Source of the DNA: Tessaracoccus lapidicaptus
Lineage (GTDB): Bacteria > Actinomycetota > Actinomycetes > Propionibacteriales > Propionibacteriaceae
Direction: 5' to 3'
Length of the DNA: 64,000 nucleotides
NCBI RefSeq assembly: GCF_001693815.1
Contig: NZ_MBQD01000011.1
Coordinates: 310,001-374,000 of the forward strand
The notes below the pieces were generated by a model, which worked only from the letters and a program-made list of their open reading frames with translations, was not told where the DNA came from and did not search any database. The translations under genes were made by a program, and so were the position numbers. Below, piece by piece: positions 25,923 through 33,843 of this stretch (position 1 is its first letter; every line of letters begins with the position of its first letter).

Positions 25923-26030
25923 GCGACCTCAGCGAACGGGTGGGCGCGACCTCAGCGAACGGGCAGGCGCGACCTCAGCGAACGGGCACGCGACCTCAGC
26001 GGACGGGCACGCGACCTCAGCGGACGGGTC
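25923..26030 (-). repeat. Tandem array of GCGACCTCAGCG units, right
   Basis: Units start at 25923, 25946, 25969, 25990 and 26011 (period 21-23), the inverse complement of the left array. The last two carry GCGGAC in place of GCGAAC. Confidence 0.85.
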
Positions 26031-26036
26031 GTGGGG

Positions 26037-26080
26037 TGGACACGCACACGGTCTGGCCGTAGGATGTGAACGTTCACATC
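26037..26080 (+). promoter_or_regulatory. araA promoter with LacI-type operator
   Basis: TGGACA (26037-26042), a 17-base spacer and TAGGAT (26060-26065) form a plausible sigma-70-type promoter. The perfect 18-bp palindrome GATGTGAACGTTCACATC (26063-26080), with a central CG, overlaps the -10 and the expected start site. It is a typical LacI-family operator, most likely for the LacI protein encoded after araA. Confidence 0.75.
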
Positions 26081-26140
26081 GGGCCGTGTCGCCACCGAGG
26101 ATGACAAGGGCCGACGATCCCAATCCCTCAGGAGAACCCC

Positions 26141-27649
26141 ATGCAGAATCCCTTCGACGGCAAGGAGATCTGGTTCCTCACCGGATCCCAGGACCTCTAC
26201 GGCCCCGAGACCCTGGAGCAGGTCGCCTCGCAGTCCGCCGAGGTCGCCGCCCTCCTCGACGGCGCCGACGCCATCCCCGTCAAGATCGTGCACCGCCCCA
26301 CGCTCAAGGACCGCGACGCCATCCGCACGGAGATGCTCGCCGCCAACGCCGAGCCCGCCTGCATCGGTGTCATCACCTGGATGCACACCTTCTCGCCCGC
26401 CAAGATGTGGATCCTCGGCCTGGCGGCCCTCGACAAGCCGATGCTGCACCTGCACACGCAGGCCTCGATGGGCCTGCCGTGGGACACCATCGACATGGAC
26501 TACATGAACCTCAACCAGTCCGCCCACGGCGACCGCGAGTTCGCCTACATCGCCTCGCGGCTGGGCAAGGCCCGCCGCACCGTCGTCGGCCACGCGTCGA
26601 CCGCCGTCGTGCAGGAGAAGATCGGCACCTGGGCCCGCGCGGCCGCCGGCTGGGACGCGCTGCACCACACGAAGCTCGCCCGTTTCGGCGACAACATGCG
26701 CAACGTCGCCGTCACCGAGGGTGACAAGACGGAGGCCGAGCTGCGGCTGGGTGTGTCGGTCAACACGTGGGGCGTCAACGACCTCGTCGCCGCGGTGGAC
26801 GCCGTCGACGACGCCGCCATCGACGCGCTGGTCACCGAGTACGAGGAGCTGTACGACGTCGTGCCCGAGCTGCGCAAGGGCGGCGACCGGCACGAGGCCC
26901 TGCGCTACGGCGCGCGGCAGGAGCTGGGCCTGCGCAGCTTCCTGGAGGCCGGCAAGTTCGGCGCGTTCACCACGAACTTCGAGGACCTTGGCGGCCTCAA
27001 GCAACTCCCGGGCCTGGCCGTGCAGCGGCTGATGGACGCCGGCTACGGCTTCGGCGCCGAGGGCGACTGGAAGACGGCCATCCTCGTGCGGCTCGCGAAG
27101 GTGATGGGTTACGGCCTGCCCGGCGGCGCGTCCCTGATGGAGGACTACTGCTACGAGATGACCCCGGGCAGGGAGAAGATCCTCGGCGCCCACATGCTCG
27201 AGGTGTGCCCCTCGCTGACCACCGCCAAGCCGAAGCTGGAGATCCACCCGCTCGGCATCGGCGACCGCGAGGACCCGGTGCGCCTGGTCTTCGACGCCGA
27301 CCCGGGCCCGGCGCTCGTCGTCGCCATGGCGGACATGCGCGAGCGCTTCCGCCTCACCATGAACGTGGTGACCAACGTGGAGCCCGACGCCCCGCTGCCG
27401 AACCTGCCCGTCGCCCGCGCCGTCTGGGAGCCGGCTCCCGACTTCGCGACCTCGGCCGAGTGCTGGCTGATCTCCGGCGCCGCGCACCACACCGCGATGT
27501 CGACCGCCACCACCCGCGAGATGTGGGAGGACTTCGCCGAGATCGCCGGCATGGAGCTGGCGGTCATCGACGAGCACACCACGACGCGCGGCTTCGCGCA
27601 GGAGCGCCGTCTCGAGCAGGCCTACCATCGCCTCGTCCAGGGCGTCTGA
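26141..27649 (+). CDS. araA: L-arabinose isomerase
   Basis: A 502-residue enzyme converting L-arabinose to L-ribulose in the cytoplasm. The N-terminus [19 protein letters not shown] is diagnostic, as are [33 protein letters not shown] and HYTK-like metal region [23 protein letters not shown]. The length matches the family. AGGAGA lies before the ATG. Expression is expected to be arabinose-controlled through the upstream palindrome. araB and araD, usual neighbours, are not in the window. The LacI gene starts 8 bases downstream. Confidence 0.97.
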   Translation: MQNPFDGKEIWFLTGSQDLYGPETLEQVASQSAEVAALLDGADAIPVKIVHRPTLKDRDAIRTEMLAANAEPACIGVITWMHTFSPAKMWILGLAALDKPMLHLHTQASMGLPWDTIDMDYMNLNQSAHGDREFAYIASRLGKARRTVVGHASTAVVQEKIGTWARAAAGWDALHHTKLARFGDNMRNVAVTEGDKTEAELRLGVSVNTWGVNDLVAAVDAVDDAAIDALVTEYEELYDVVPELRKGGDRHEALRYGARQELGLRSFLEAGKFGAFTTNFEDLGGLKQLPGLAVQRLMDAGYGFGAEGDWKTAILVRLAKVMGYGLPGGASLMEDYCYEMTPGREKILGAHMLEVCPSLTTAKPKLEIHPLGIGDREDPVRLVFDADPGPALVVAMADMRERFRLTMNVVTNVEPDAPLPNLPVARAVWEPAPDFATSAECWLISGAAHHTAMSTATTREMWEDFAEIAGMELAVIDEHTTTRGFAQERRLEQAYHRLVQGV

Positions 27650-27656
27650 GCCTGAC

Positions 27657-28670
27657 ATGACATCCCCGCGGGGCCGGTCGACCGGCCGGCCCCCGGGGAT
27701 GATGGCGGTGGCCCGTCTGGCGGGCGTGTCCCACCAGACGGTGTCGCGGGTCCTCAACAGCCCGGAGCAGGTGCGCCCCGCGACGCGGGAGCGGGTGGAG
27801 GCCGCGATGCGCGAGCTCGGCTACAGCCGCAACCTCGCGGCCCGCGCGCTCATCACGCAGCAGACGGCGCTGCTCGGGGTCGTGTGGACCGGCGCCGGCT
27901 ACGTCGGCCCGTCCAACACGGTGGCCGGCATCGAGGTCGCGGCGCGGCGCGCCGGCTACGCCACACTCGTGGCGGCGCTGGAGAACCCCTCCGACGACGA
28001 GGTTGCCGCCGTGTTCCGCGGGTTCCGGGACCGTGGTGTCGAGGGGATCGCCGTGGTGGCACCCCACGAGGCCATGGCGCGCCTGGCCCGCGAGCACTCC
28101 ACCGGCATCCCGACCGTCATGGTCGCCGACATGGCGCCGGGCGAGGGCTACCGCGTCGTCTCGGTGGACCAGCGTCTCGGGGGGCGGCTGGCCACCGAGC
28201 ACCTCATCGCACGGGGGTGCCGCCGGATCGAGCACATCTCCGGCCCACTGGACTGGTTCGACGCGCGCGAGCGCATGGTGGGCTGGCGCGAGGCGCTCGG
28301 CGCCGCCGACCTCCCCGTCCCGGCCGTCAGGGTGGGGGATTGGTCGGCCGAATCCGGGTACGCCACCGCCCAGGTGCTCCTCCGCGACGGCGCCCTGCCC
28401 GACGCCGTCTTCTGCGGCAACGACGCCACCGCCCTCGGCCTGTTGGCCGGGCTGCGCGACGCCGGCGTCGACGTCCCCGCGCGCATCCGGGTGGTCGGCT
28501 ACGACGACTCCCTCGGGTCGGGCTACTTCACCCCTCCGCTGACGACGGTGGCGCAGCCGTTCACGGAACTGGGCGGCACGTGCGTGGACGTCCTGGTCGC
28601 GGCCATCCACGGCGACGAGCCGGGGCGGAAGCACCTCCCACCCCGGCTCGTCGTCCGCGCCAGCTCCTAG
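27657..28670 (+). CDS. LacI-family regulator, putative arabinose repressor
   Basis: A 337-residue LacI/GalR repressor. The helix-turn-helix is MMAVARLAGVSHQTVSRVLN at residues 15-34, followed by a hinge (LGYSRNLAARAL) and a periplasmic-binding-protein-like sugar domain (VVGYDDSLGSGYFTPPLTTV). The N-terminus has a short basic extension. It is co-transcribed with araA, so autoregulation through the GATGTGAACGTTCACATC operator is likely. The effector is probably L-arabinose or a derivative, by context. Confidence 0.9.
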   Translation: MTSPRGRSTGRPPGMMAVARLAGVSHQTVSRVLNSPEQVRPATRERVEAAMRELGYSRNLAARALITQQTALLGVVWTGAGYVGPSNTVAGIEVAARRAGYATLVAALENPSDDEVAAVFRGFRDRGVEGIAVVAPHEAMARLAREHSTGIPTVMVADMAPGEGYRVVSVDQRLGGRLATEHLIARGCRRIEHISGPLDWFDARERMVGWREALGAADLPVPAVRVGDWSAESGYATAQVLLRDGALPDAVFCGNDATALGLLAGLRDAGVDVPARIRVVGYDDSLGSGYFTPPLTTVAQPFTELGGTCVDVLVAAIHGDEPGRKHLPPRLVVRASS

Positions 28671-28684
28671 CCGGCGGCCAGCCC

Positions 28685-31051
28685 TCAGCCGGCAGCCAGC
28701 TCGGCCACCTGCGCGTCGGTGAGCACGTCGTCGTAGACGCGCAGCTCGTCCATCAGGCCTCGGTAGGGGAGGTCCCACCAGTTCACGCCGAGGGCGAAGA
28801 CCGCGGTCGAGTCCTTGAGGACGTCCGGGAACCCCGCGCCCTCGTACACGCGCTCGCCGTCGAGCCAGGCGACGACGTCGCCCGCGTCGACGGTGAACGC
28901 GACGTGCGTCCACTCGTTCGTCGGGATCCGCCGGCCGAGATCCGCGTCGTACCAGGCGGTCCCGGACCAGAGCATGGTGTTCCCGCCGACGCCGCCGTGG
29001 CCCTCGGGCAGCAGGCTGACCCACGACTCGGTGCTCTGCGCGGCGAAGAAGCTCGTCGTGAACGCCCTGGTCTCGGCGGGGTTCAGCCACAGCGACACCG
29101 ACCACGTCGGACCGTGCACCAGCCCGTCGGGGAGCCGGACGCCGGAGGCGCCGTCGAACACGGCGGCCTGGCCCGTCACGCCTTCGGCGTAGGTGATCGT
29201 CCCGCCCTGGTCGGGGATCTTCGGGCCGGTCACGGTGCCGGTGCCGGTCAGCGTCCCGGTGAGGTCGCCGTCGAAGCCATAGCTCGCGACCAGCCCGGTG
29301 CCCGAGCGGGCGGGCACGGTGACCTGGAAGGACACCTCGGCGGTGGCGTCCCCGTTCGTGATCGTCGCGGTGAGGGTGACGACGGCGTCGGCCTCGCCCC
29401 GCGCGGGACGGGTGACGTCGCCGTCGGGCGAGATCACGGCGGGCACGGAGCTGGCCCACGCGATGGTCGAGCCCTGTGTGCCCACCGTGGGCAGGAGGAG
29501 GTCTGTCGAGGTGGTGTCGGGCAGGTTCAGGTCGTCGGCGACGCGCTGCACCGCCTCGGCGGGCGGCACGAGCTCCGTGCGGACGCCCCAGAGGGCGGCC
29601 CCGCTGTCGCGCAGACCGGAGAAGGTCCAGACCCACTCGGCGCGGTTCGGGTCGAACTGTCGGGACAGTTCGGCCTCGATCACGTCGCCGTCGAGGTGGA
29701 GCAGGATGCGGCTCTGGCCGTCGCGCTCCCAGGTCCCGGTGAGCGCGCCGGTGACCTCGCCCTCCTGGGTGAGGGTCACCGCCTGGGCGCGGTGCACGTC
29801 GGTGTCGATGTCCTTGGGCGCGTGGTCGACGACGGCCCAGGTGCCGACGGCGTCGGCCCGCTTGGTGGCGTCGGAGGCCTCGCCGCCGTAGCGCAGCGGC
29901 GCCACGACGGGCCAGCCCTCGGTGTCGAGGAACATCTCGTGCACCCGCACTTGGTGCAGTTCTCCCTGGCCCGGGAAGCGGGTGTGGAAGATGAGGTAGG
30001 ACTGCCCGTCGACCGTGATGGGCGAGCTGCCGCCGGAGGACACGTAGCCGATGCCGCGCCCGGTGCCGGGATCGCCCGGGACACGGGAGAACTCGTGGTT
30101 GCCCATGAGCTTCACGGCGGTGGGGGCGATCGTGGCGTCGTCGAACAGCGGCTTGGTGGGGTCGGCCTTCACTTCGGCCATGTCGCGGCCGGACATGTCG
30201 ACGTAGGGCCCGTCGGGGGCGGTGGACCGGGCCACGCGCACGTTGTAACCGCCGGTGGCGTCGAGGCCGCCGTAAGTGACGTACAGGTAGTAGTAGCCGG
30301 TCTCGGCGTCGTACTGCACGGCCGGACCTTCGATGCGGGCGTGGTTGCCGCCCCACAGGTGCGTGCCGTAGCCCTGGTCGGGCAGGGGGAAGCCGGTGGC
30401 GGGGTCAAGCTCGAGGATGAAGATGCCGCCCGAGAAGCTGCCGTAGACCATCCACCACCGGCCGTCGGCGTCGGTGAAGACGTCCGGGTCGACGACGTTG
30501 GGGTGGACGGTCGCGTCGTAGACGGTGCCGTCCTCGCTCTCCTCGCCCCACATGCCGGACTTGAGGAAGATGCCCTGGTCCTCGTACGGGCCGGTCACCT
30601 TGTCAGCCACGGCGAGCCCCATCGCGGAGCGGGGGGAGTCGCCCTTGCAGGCGTTGTAGTACATGGCGAAGCGGCCGTCGGGCAGCTGCGTGACGTCAGG
30701 CGCCCAGAGGGTGTCGGACTGGGCCCACGCGAGGGCCTCCTCGAGCTCCTCGGTGACGTCGTCGAAGATCGGGTTGGCGTCGTTGACGCCCTCGGCGACC
30801 TGCTCCCAGGCGACGAGGTCGTCGCTCTTGGCCACCTGCAGGTGGGATCCGAACACGTAGTGGACGCCGTCGACCTCGATGTGGTCGGGGTCGTGCACGG
30901 TCGCGTCTGCGAACTCGGGGGCCGGGGGAGTGACGGCGGGCGGGCCGGCGTCCGCGGGCGTGGCGCCGATGAGGGCCGCCCCGACGGCCAGGGCCGCGAG
31001 GACCTTGGACCGGCGGGAGGCGGGCACGGGGATCACAACTCTGTGAAACAT
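28685..31051 (-). CDS. Secreted GH43 endo-arabinanase with C-terminal LamG domain
   Basis: A 788-residue exported enzyme. Signal peptide at residues 1-35 (ALAVGAALIGATPADA). The GH43 five-blade propeller follows: DPDHIEVDGVHYVFGSH, DTLWAPDVTQLPDGRFAMYY, NVVDPDVFTDADGRWWMVYG and RIEGPAVQYD supply the expected acidic residues. A middle Ig-like region (about 490-580) and a LamG-type module (about 590-788, WSVSLWLNP, THVAFTVDAG, MDELRVYDDVL) probably bind polysaccharide. It cuts alpha-1,5-arabinan. It is last in a three-gene minus-strand operon, 4 bases after the GH43 lipoprotein. Confidence 0.88.
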   Translation of the reverse strand: MFHRVVIPVPASRRSKVLAALAVGAALIGATPADAGPPAVTPPAPEFADATVHDPDHIEVDGVHYVFGSHLQVAKSDDLVAWEQVAEGVNDANPIFDDVTEELEEALAWAQSDTLWAPDVTQLPDGRFAMYYNACKGDSPRSAMGLAVADKVTGPYEDQGIFLKSGMWGEESEDGTVYDATVHPNVVDPDVFTDADGRWWMVYGSFSGGIFILELDPATGFPLPDQGYGTHLWGGNHARIEGPAVQYDAETGYYYLYVTYGGLDATGGYNVRVARSTAPDGPYVDMSGRDMAEVKADPTKPLFDDATIAPTAVKLMGNHEFSRVPGDPGTGRGIGYVSSGGSSPITVDGQSYLIFHTRFPGQGELHQVRVHEMFLDTEGWPVVAPLRYGGEASDATKRADAVGTWAVVDHAPKDIDTDVHRAQAVTLTQEGEVTGALTGTWERDGQSRILLHLDGDVIEAELSRQFDPNRAEWVWTFSGLRDSGAALWGVRTELVPPAEAVQRVADDLNLPDTTSTDLLLPTVGTQGSTIAWASSVPAVISPDGDVTRPARGEADAVVTLTATITNGDATAEVSFQVTVPARSGTGLVASYGFDGDLTGTLTGTGTVTGPKIPDQGGTITYAEGVTGQAAVFDGASGVRLPDGLVHGPTWSVSLWLNPAETRAFTTSFFAAQSTESWVSLLPEGHGGVGGNTMLWSGTAWYDADLGRRIPTNEWTHVAFTVDAGDVVAWLDGERVYEGAGFPDVLKDSTAVFALGVNWWDLPYRGLMDELRVYDDVLTDAQVAELAAG

Positions 31052-31054
31052 GGG

Positions 31055-32092
31055 TCAGGACTCCTGATCTGGTGGGGCGGTGGTGAGGACGGGCCATCCG
31101 TCGGGCGACCAGCCCAGCTCGCGGATCGCCAGCTGGAAGTCACCGCCCAGGGATGCGTCGTAGTAGTGGAAGGCCAGGTGGTTGCCGGAGACGGACTGGC
31201 CGCCGGGCCCGATGCGGTCGCCGTCGGTGTCGAGCAGCAGGGTGCCGCCGCCCTCGAGCAGGGGAACCCCGTCGGCGTCGAGATAGGGCCCCGACACCTG
31301 CTCGGCGCGGCCGACGTTGATGGAGTACGTGCTGTCGGTGCCCCGGCAGCACGAGTCGAAGGAGACGAACAGGTAGTACCAGCCGTCGCGATGCAGCAGG
31401 GCGGGTGCCTCGATGGCGTTGGGCGGGAACCCGCGATCGGCGATGGTGACCGGCTCCGCGCCGGCCGGCGGCTTGCCGGAGGGGAAGTCGAGCTCGATGA
31501 GCTGGATGCCTCCCCAGAAGGAGCCGAAGGCCATCCACCCCTGGCCGTCCCCGTCGATGATGACGGCCGGGTCGATCGCGTTGTAGTTGGCCGAGCCGTC
31601 GGAACTCCAGACCTCGCCCTGGTCCACCCATCCGTCGGACGGGTTCTCGGGGTCGAGGTTCGCGTTGGTCCGCAGCCCGATGGCCGAGGTGTTGGAGCCG
31701 AAGGTGGACGCGGAGTAGTAGAGGTACCAGGTGCCGTCGTGCTCGAACACCTCTGGGGCCCAGAAGTTCTCGACGCCCTGGATCTTCTCGATGGCCCAGG
31801 TGGGCTCGGTCGACGGCGTCCAGGCGTGTCCTGCGTGGGTCCACGCACGGCCGTCCGGCGAGGTGCGGACCTGGATCGCGCCGAGGCCGACGCGCAGGTC
31901 GCCGGTGGAGAACACCATCCACGGCTGGTCGCCGTCGCCGACGACGAGCCCCGGGTCGTGCGTGCGGATGTCGCCGGAGACAGGGATCTCCGTCGCGACT
32001 GCGGAGACGGACTTGTCGGCGGCGTCGGGTTGGCACCCGGTGAGGAGCAGCGCGCCGGCGAGCGCGGCCGCCCCCCACTGGGCGATCCTCAT
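31055..32092 (-). CDS. GH43 arabinanase-like lipoprotein
   Basis: A 345-residue surface lipoprotein (lipobox LLLTGC, Cys20) with a complete GH43 propeller. THDPGLVVGDG carries the first acid; FWAPEVFEHDGTWYLYYSAS and NAIDPAVIIDGDGQGWMAFG follow; FPPNAIEAPALLHR holds the general acid. It most resembles exo/endo-arabinanases. The ATG overlaps the stop of the GH51 gene (ATGA). Anchoring at the membrane would release oligosaccharides next to the ABC importer. Confidence 0.88.
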   Translation of the reverse strand: MRIAQWGAAALAGALLLTGCQPDAADKSVSAVATEIPVSGDIRTHDPGLVVGDGDQPWMVFSTGDLRVGLGAIQVRTSPDGRAWTHAGHAWTPSTEPTWAIEKIQGVENFWAPEVFEHDGTWYLYYSASTFGSNTSAIGLRTNANLDPENPSDGWVDQGEVWSSDGSANYNAIDPAVIIDGDGQGWMAFGSFWGGIQLIELDFPSGKPPAGAEPVTIADRGFPPNAIEAPALLHRDGWYYLFVSFDSCCRGTDSTYSINVGRAEQVSGPYLDADGVPLLEGGGTLLLDTDGDRIGPGGQSVSGNHLAFHYYDASLGGDFQLAIRELGWSPDGWPVLTTAPPDQES

Positions 32093-33585
32093 CGCGACAG
32101 CCTCACCATGCTCCAGGAGATGGCGGGCAACTCGAGCGTGAGCGTCTGCCCGTCGAGCGCGGCGCTGGTGTTGGGGCGGGGGACGACGGTGGTGTCGTCG
32201 TCGGGGCCGGCCTGCCAGCGGGGGTCGTCGTGGTTGAGGGTGACGGCCTCCGTGAGCCGGCAGCCGGCCGGGACCTCGATGGTCACGCTGACGGTGTCGG
32301 TCTCGTGGCGGTTGACCAGGAAGATGGCGCCCTCGGCCTCGTCCCACGTGGCCACCGCGTCGACGGCCTGCACCGGGCCGAACTCGGCGCTGTCGATGGT
32401 GGAGCCGTCAATGATGACGCGCAGGACGTCTCCCTTCGCGTGCGCGGCGGTCAGCGCGAACGGGTGGAAGATCGTCTGCTTCCAGACCGGTCCCTCGGGC
32501 TCGGCCATGATCGGCGCGATGACGTTGACGAGCTGGGCCTGGCTGGCCGACCACACGCGGTCGGTGTGCCGCAGCAGCGAGATGAGCAGGTTGCCCACCA
32601 CGACGGCGTCGGCGACGGTGTAGTTGTCCTCCAGCAGGCGCGGTGCCACCGGCCAGTCGTCGCCCGTCGGGGGCTTCGACGGCGTGCGGTCCTGGTACCA
32701 GACGTTCCACTCGTCGAAGGAGATGCCGATGACCTTGTCGGACTTCCGGGCGGCGGCGACGGTGTCGGCGGTCGCGGCGACGGCTGCGATGAAGCGGTCC
32801 ATGTCCTCGGCGGAGACGAGGAACTCCTGGAGGCCGGCCTCCTTCTCCCAGTAGTAGGCGTGCGCCGAGATCATGTCGACCTGGTCGTAGGCCTCGGTCA
32901 GCACGGTGCGCTCCCACTCGCCGAAGGTGGGCATCGACCGCGACGAGGAGCCGCAGGCGACGAGCTCCAACCCCGGGTCGATCATCCGCATGGCGCGGGC
33001 GGTCTCTGCGGCGACCCGTCCGTATTCCTCGGCGGTCTTGTGGCCGATCTGCCACGGGCCGTCCATCTCGTTGCCGAGGCACCACATCTTCACGCGGTAG
33101 GGCTCGTCCGCCCCGTTGGCACGGCGCTGCTCGGCCCAGTGCGAACCGCCCGGCACGTTGCAGTACTCGAGGACGTCGAGGGCCTCCTGCACGCCGCGGG
33201 TGCCGAGGTTGACGGCCATCATCGGTTCGATGCCCGCCTTCCCGGCCCAGGTCATGAACTCGTCGGTGCCGACGGTGTTGGGCTCCATCGAGTGCCACGC
33301 CAGGTCCAGCCGCTGCGGGCGCTGGTCGACGGGGCCGACCCCGTCCTCCCAGCGGTAGCCCGAGACGAAGTTGCCGCCGGGGTAGCGCACGGTGGACACG
33401 CCGAGCTCGCGGACGAGTTCCAGCACATCGGTGCGGAAGCCGTCCTCGTCGGCCTTCTCGTGACCCGGTTCGTAGATGCCCGTGTAGACGCATCGGCCCA
33501 GGTGCTCGACGAAGGACCCGAAGGTGCGCCGGCGGACGGGGCCCACCGTGAAGGCGGGGTTCATGACGAGACGTGCTGTGCTCAT
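32089..33585 (-). CDS. abfA: Alpha-N-arabinofuranosidase, GH51
   Basis: A 498-residue cytoplasmic enzyme that removes terminal alpha-L-arabinofuranosyl residues. There is no signal peptide. The fold landmarks are FGSFVEHLGRCVYTGIYEP, RYPGGNFVSGYRWEDGVGP, the acid/base in WCLGNEMDGPWQIG and the nucleophile in SFDEWNVWY. The C-terminal beta domain ends at SWSMVRL. I chose the ATG at 33585, where the family homology begins (MSTARLVMNPAF). It is the first gene of the operon with both exported GH43 genes, divergent from the ABC importer. Confidence 0.93.
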   Translation of the reverse strand: MSTARLVMNPAFTVGPVRRRTFGSFVEHLGRCVYTGIYEPGHEKADEDGFRTDVLELVRELGVSTVRYPGGNFVSGYRWEDGVGPVDQRPQRLDLAWHSMEPNTVGTDEFMTWAGKAGIEPMMAVNLGTRGVQEALDVLEYCNVPGGSHWAEQRRANGADEPYRVKMWCLGNEMDGPWQIGHKTAEEYGRVAAETARAMRMIDPGLELVACGSSSRSMPTFGEWERTVLTEAYDQVDMISAHAYYWEKEAGLQEFLVSAEDMDRFIAAVAATADTVAAARKSDKVIGISFDEWNVWYQDRTPSKPPTGDDWPVAPRLLEDNYTVADAVVVGNLLISLLRHTDRVWSASQAQLVNVIAPIMAEPEGPVWKQTIFHPFALTAAHAKGDVLRVIIDGSTIDSAEFGPVQAVDAVATWDEAEGAIFLVNRHETDTVSVTIEVPAGCRLTEAVTLNHDDPRWQAGPDDDTTVVPRPNTSAALDGQTLTLELPAISWSMVRLSR

Positions 33586-33614
33586 GGGGGACGGGCTCCT
33601 TCGCCGGTCGTGAC

Positions 33615-33661
33615 TTTCATCGATGTAAATGGATGATGACATGCCCGCCCCGCGAGGTCAA
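33615..33661 (-). promoter_or_regulatory. GH51 operon promoter with LacI-type operator
   Basis: On the minus strand TTGACC (33656-33661), 17 bases, CATCAT (33633-33638). The palindrome TTTCATCGATGTAAA (33615-33629, centre ATCGAT) sits at the expected start site. It resembles LacI-family operators and differs from the araA operator, suggesting the second LacI protein. Confidence 0.55.
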
Positions 33662-33718
33662 GGGGGCACCGTCAAAGGCGTGCCGGGAGCGCAAAGATCA
33701 CGATCTGGTCACAGGGAC

Positions 33719-33748
33719 TTGACGTATTCATCGATTACCGTCTACAAA
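33719..33748 (+). promoter_or_regulatory. ABC importer promoter with embedded ATCGAT operator
   Basis: TTGACG (33719-33724), 18-base spacer, TACAAA (33743-33748). The sequence TTCATCGATTA lies inside the spacer, so a bound LacI protein would block RNA polymerase. It shares the ATCGAT core with the GH51 operator 100 bases away. Confidence 0.6.
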
Positions 33749-33843
33749 TGTCCCAGTGAGAGTTCCAGGGTCGGAAACCTCCCGATGGCCCGCCAAGGAA
33801 GGCGGGTTCGCGGCACCGGCCCGATGACATGAAAGGGCCACCA

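Larger units (their letters stand above)
23030..26030. mobile_element. HNH repeat island: DUF222-HNH gene inside long inverted repeat arms
   Basis: A mirror-symmetric unit of about 3 kb. From outside inward each side has a tandem array of 21-25-mers, a hairpin element, a core of about 290 bp and further hairpin elements; the HNH gene is in the middle. The right side is the inverse of the left. The island interrupts the chromosome between the thioesterase and araA. It contains no transposase or integrase, so mobility is inferred. Confidence 0.65.
25281..26030 (-). repeat. Right arm of HNH island
   Basis: The inverse of the left arm: hairpin elements (25281-25380 and 25474-25545), core copy (25563-25866), hairpin element (25867-25922) and tandem array (25923-26030). 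A spacer at 25381-25473 has no counterpart on the left. It holds no convincing gene. The araA promoter begins immediately beyond it. Confidence 0.85.

Noticed and set aside
25281-26030. Coding sequences inside the repeat arms
   Set aside because: Open frames here follow repeat periodicity and GC skew; no start, motif or ribosome site supports them.
28671-28684. Terminator between LacI and GH43
   Set aside because: Only a short GCCGGC-type repeat; no stable stem followed by T residues.
27884-32623. 1579-residue plus-strand open frame
   Set aside because: It runs antisense to GH43 and GH51 genes and in another frame of the LacI gene; no domain motifs.
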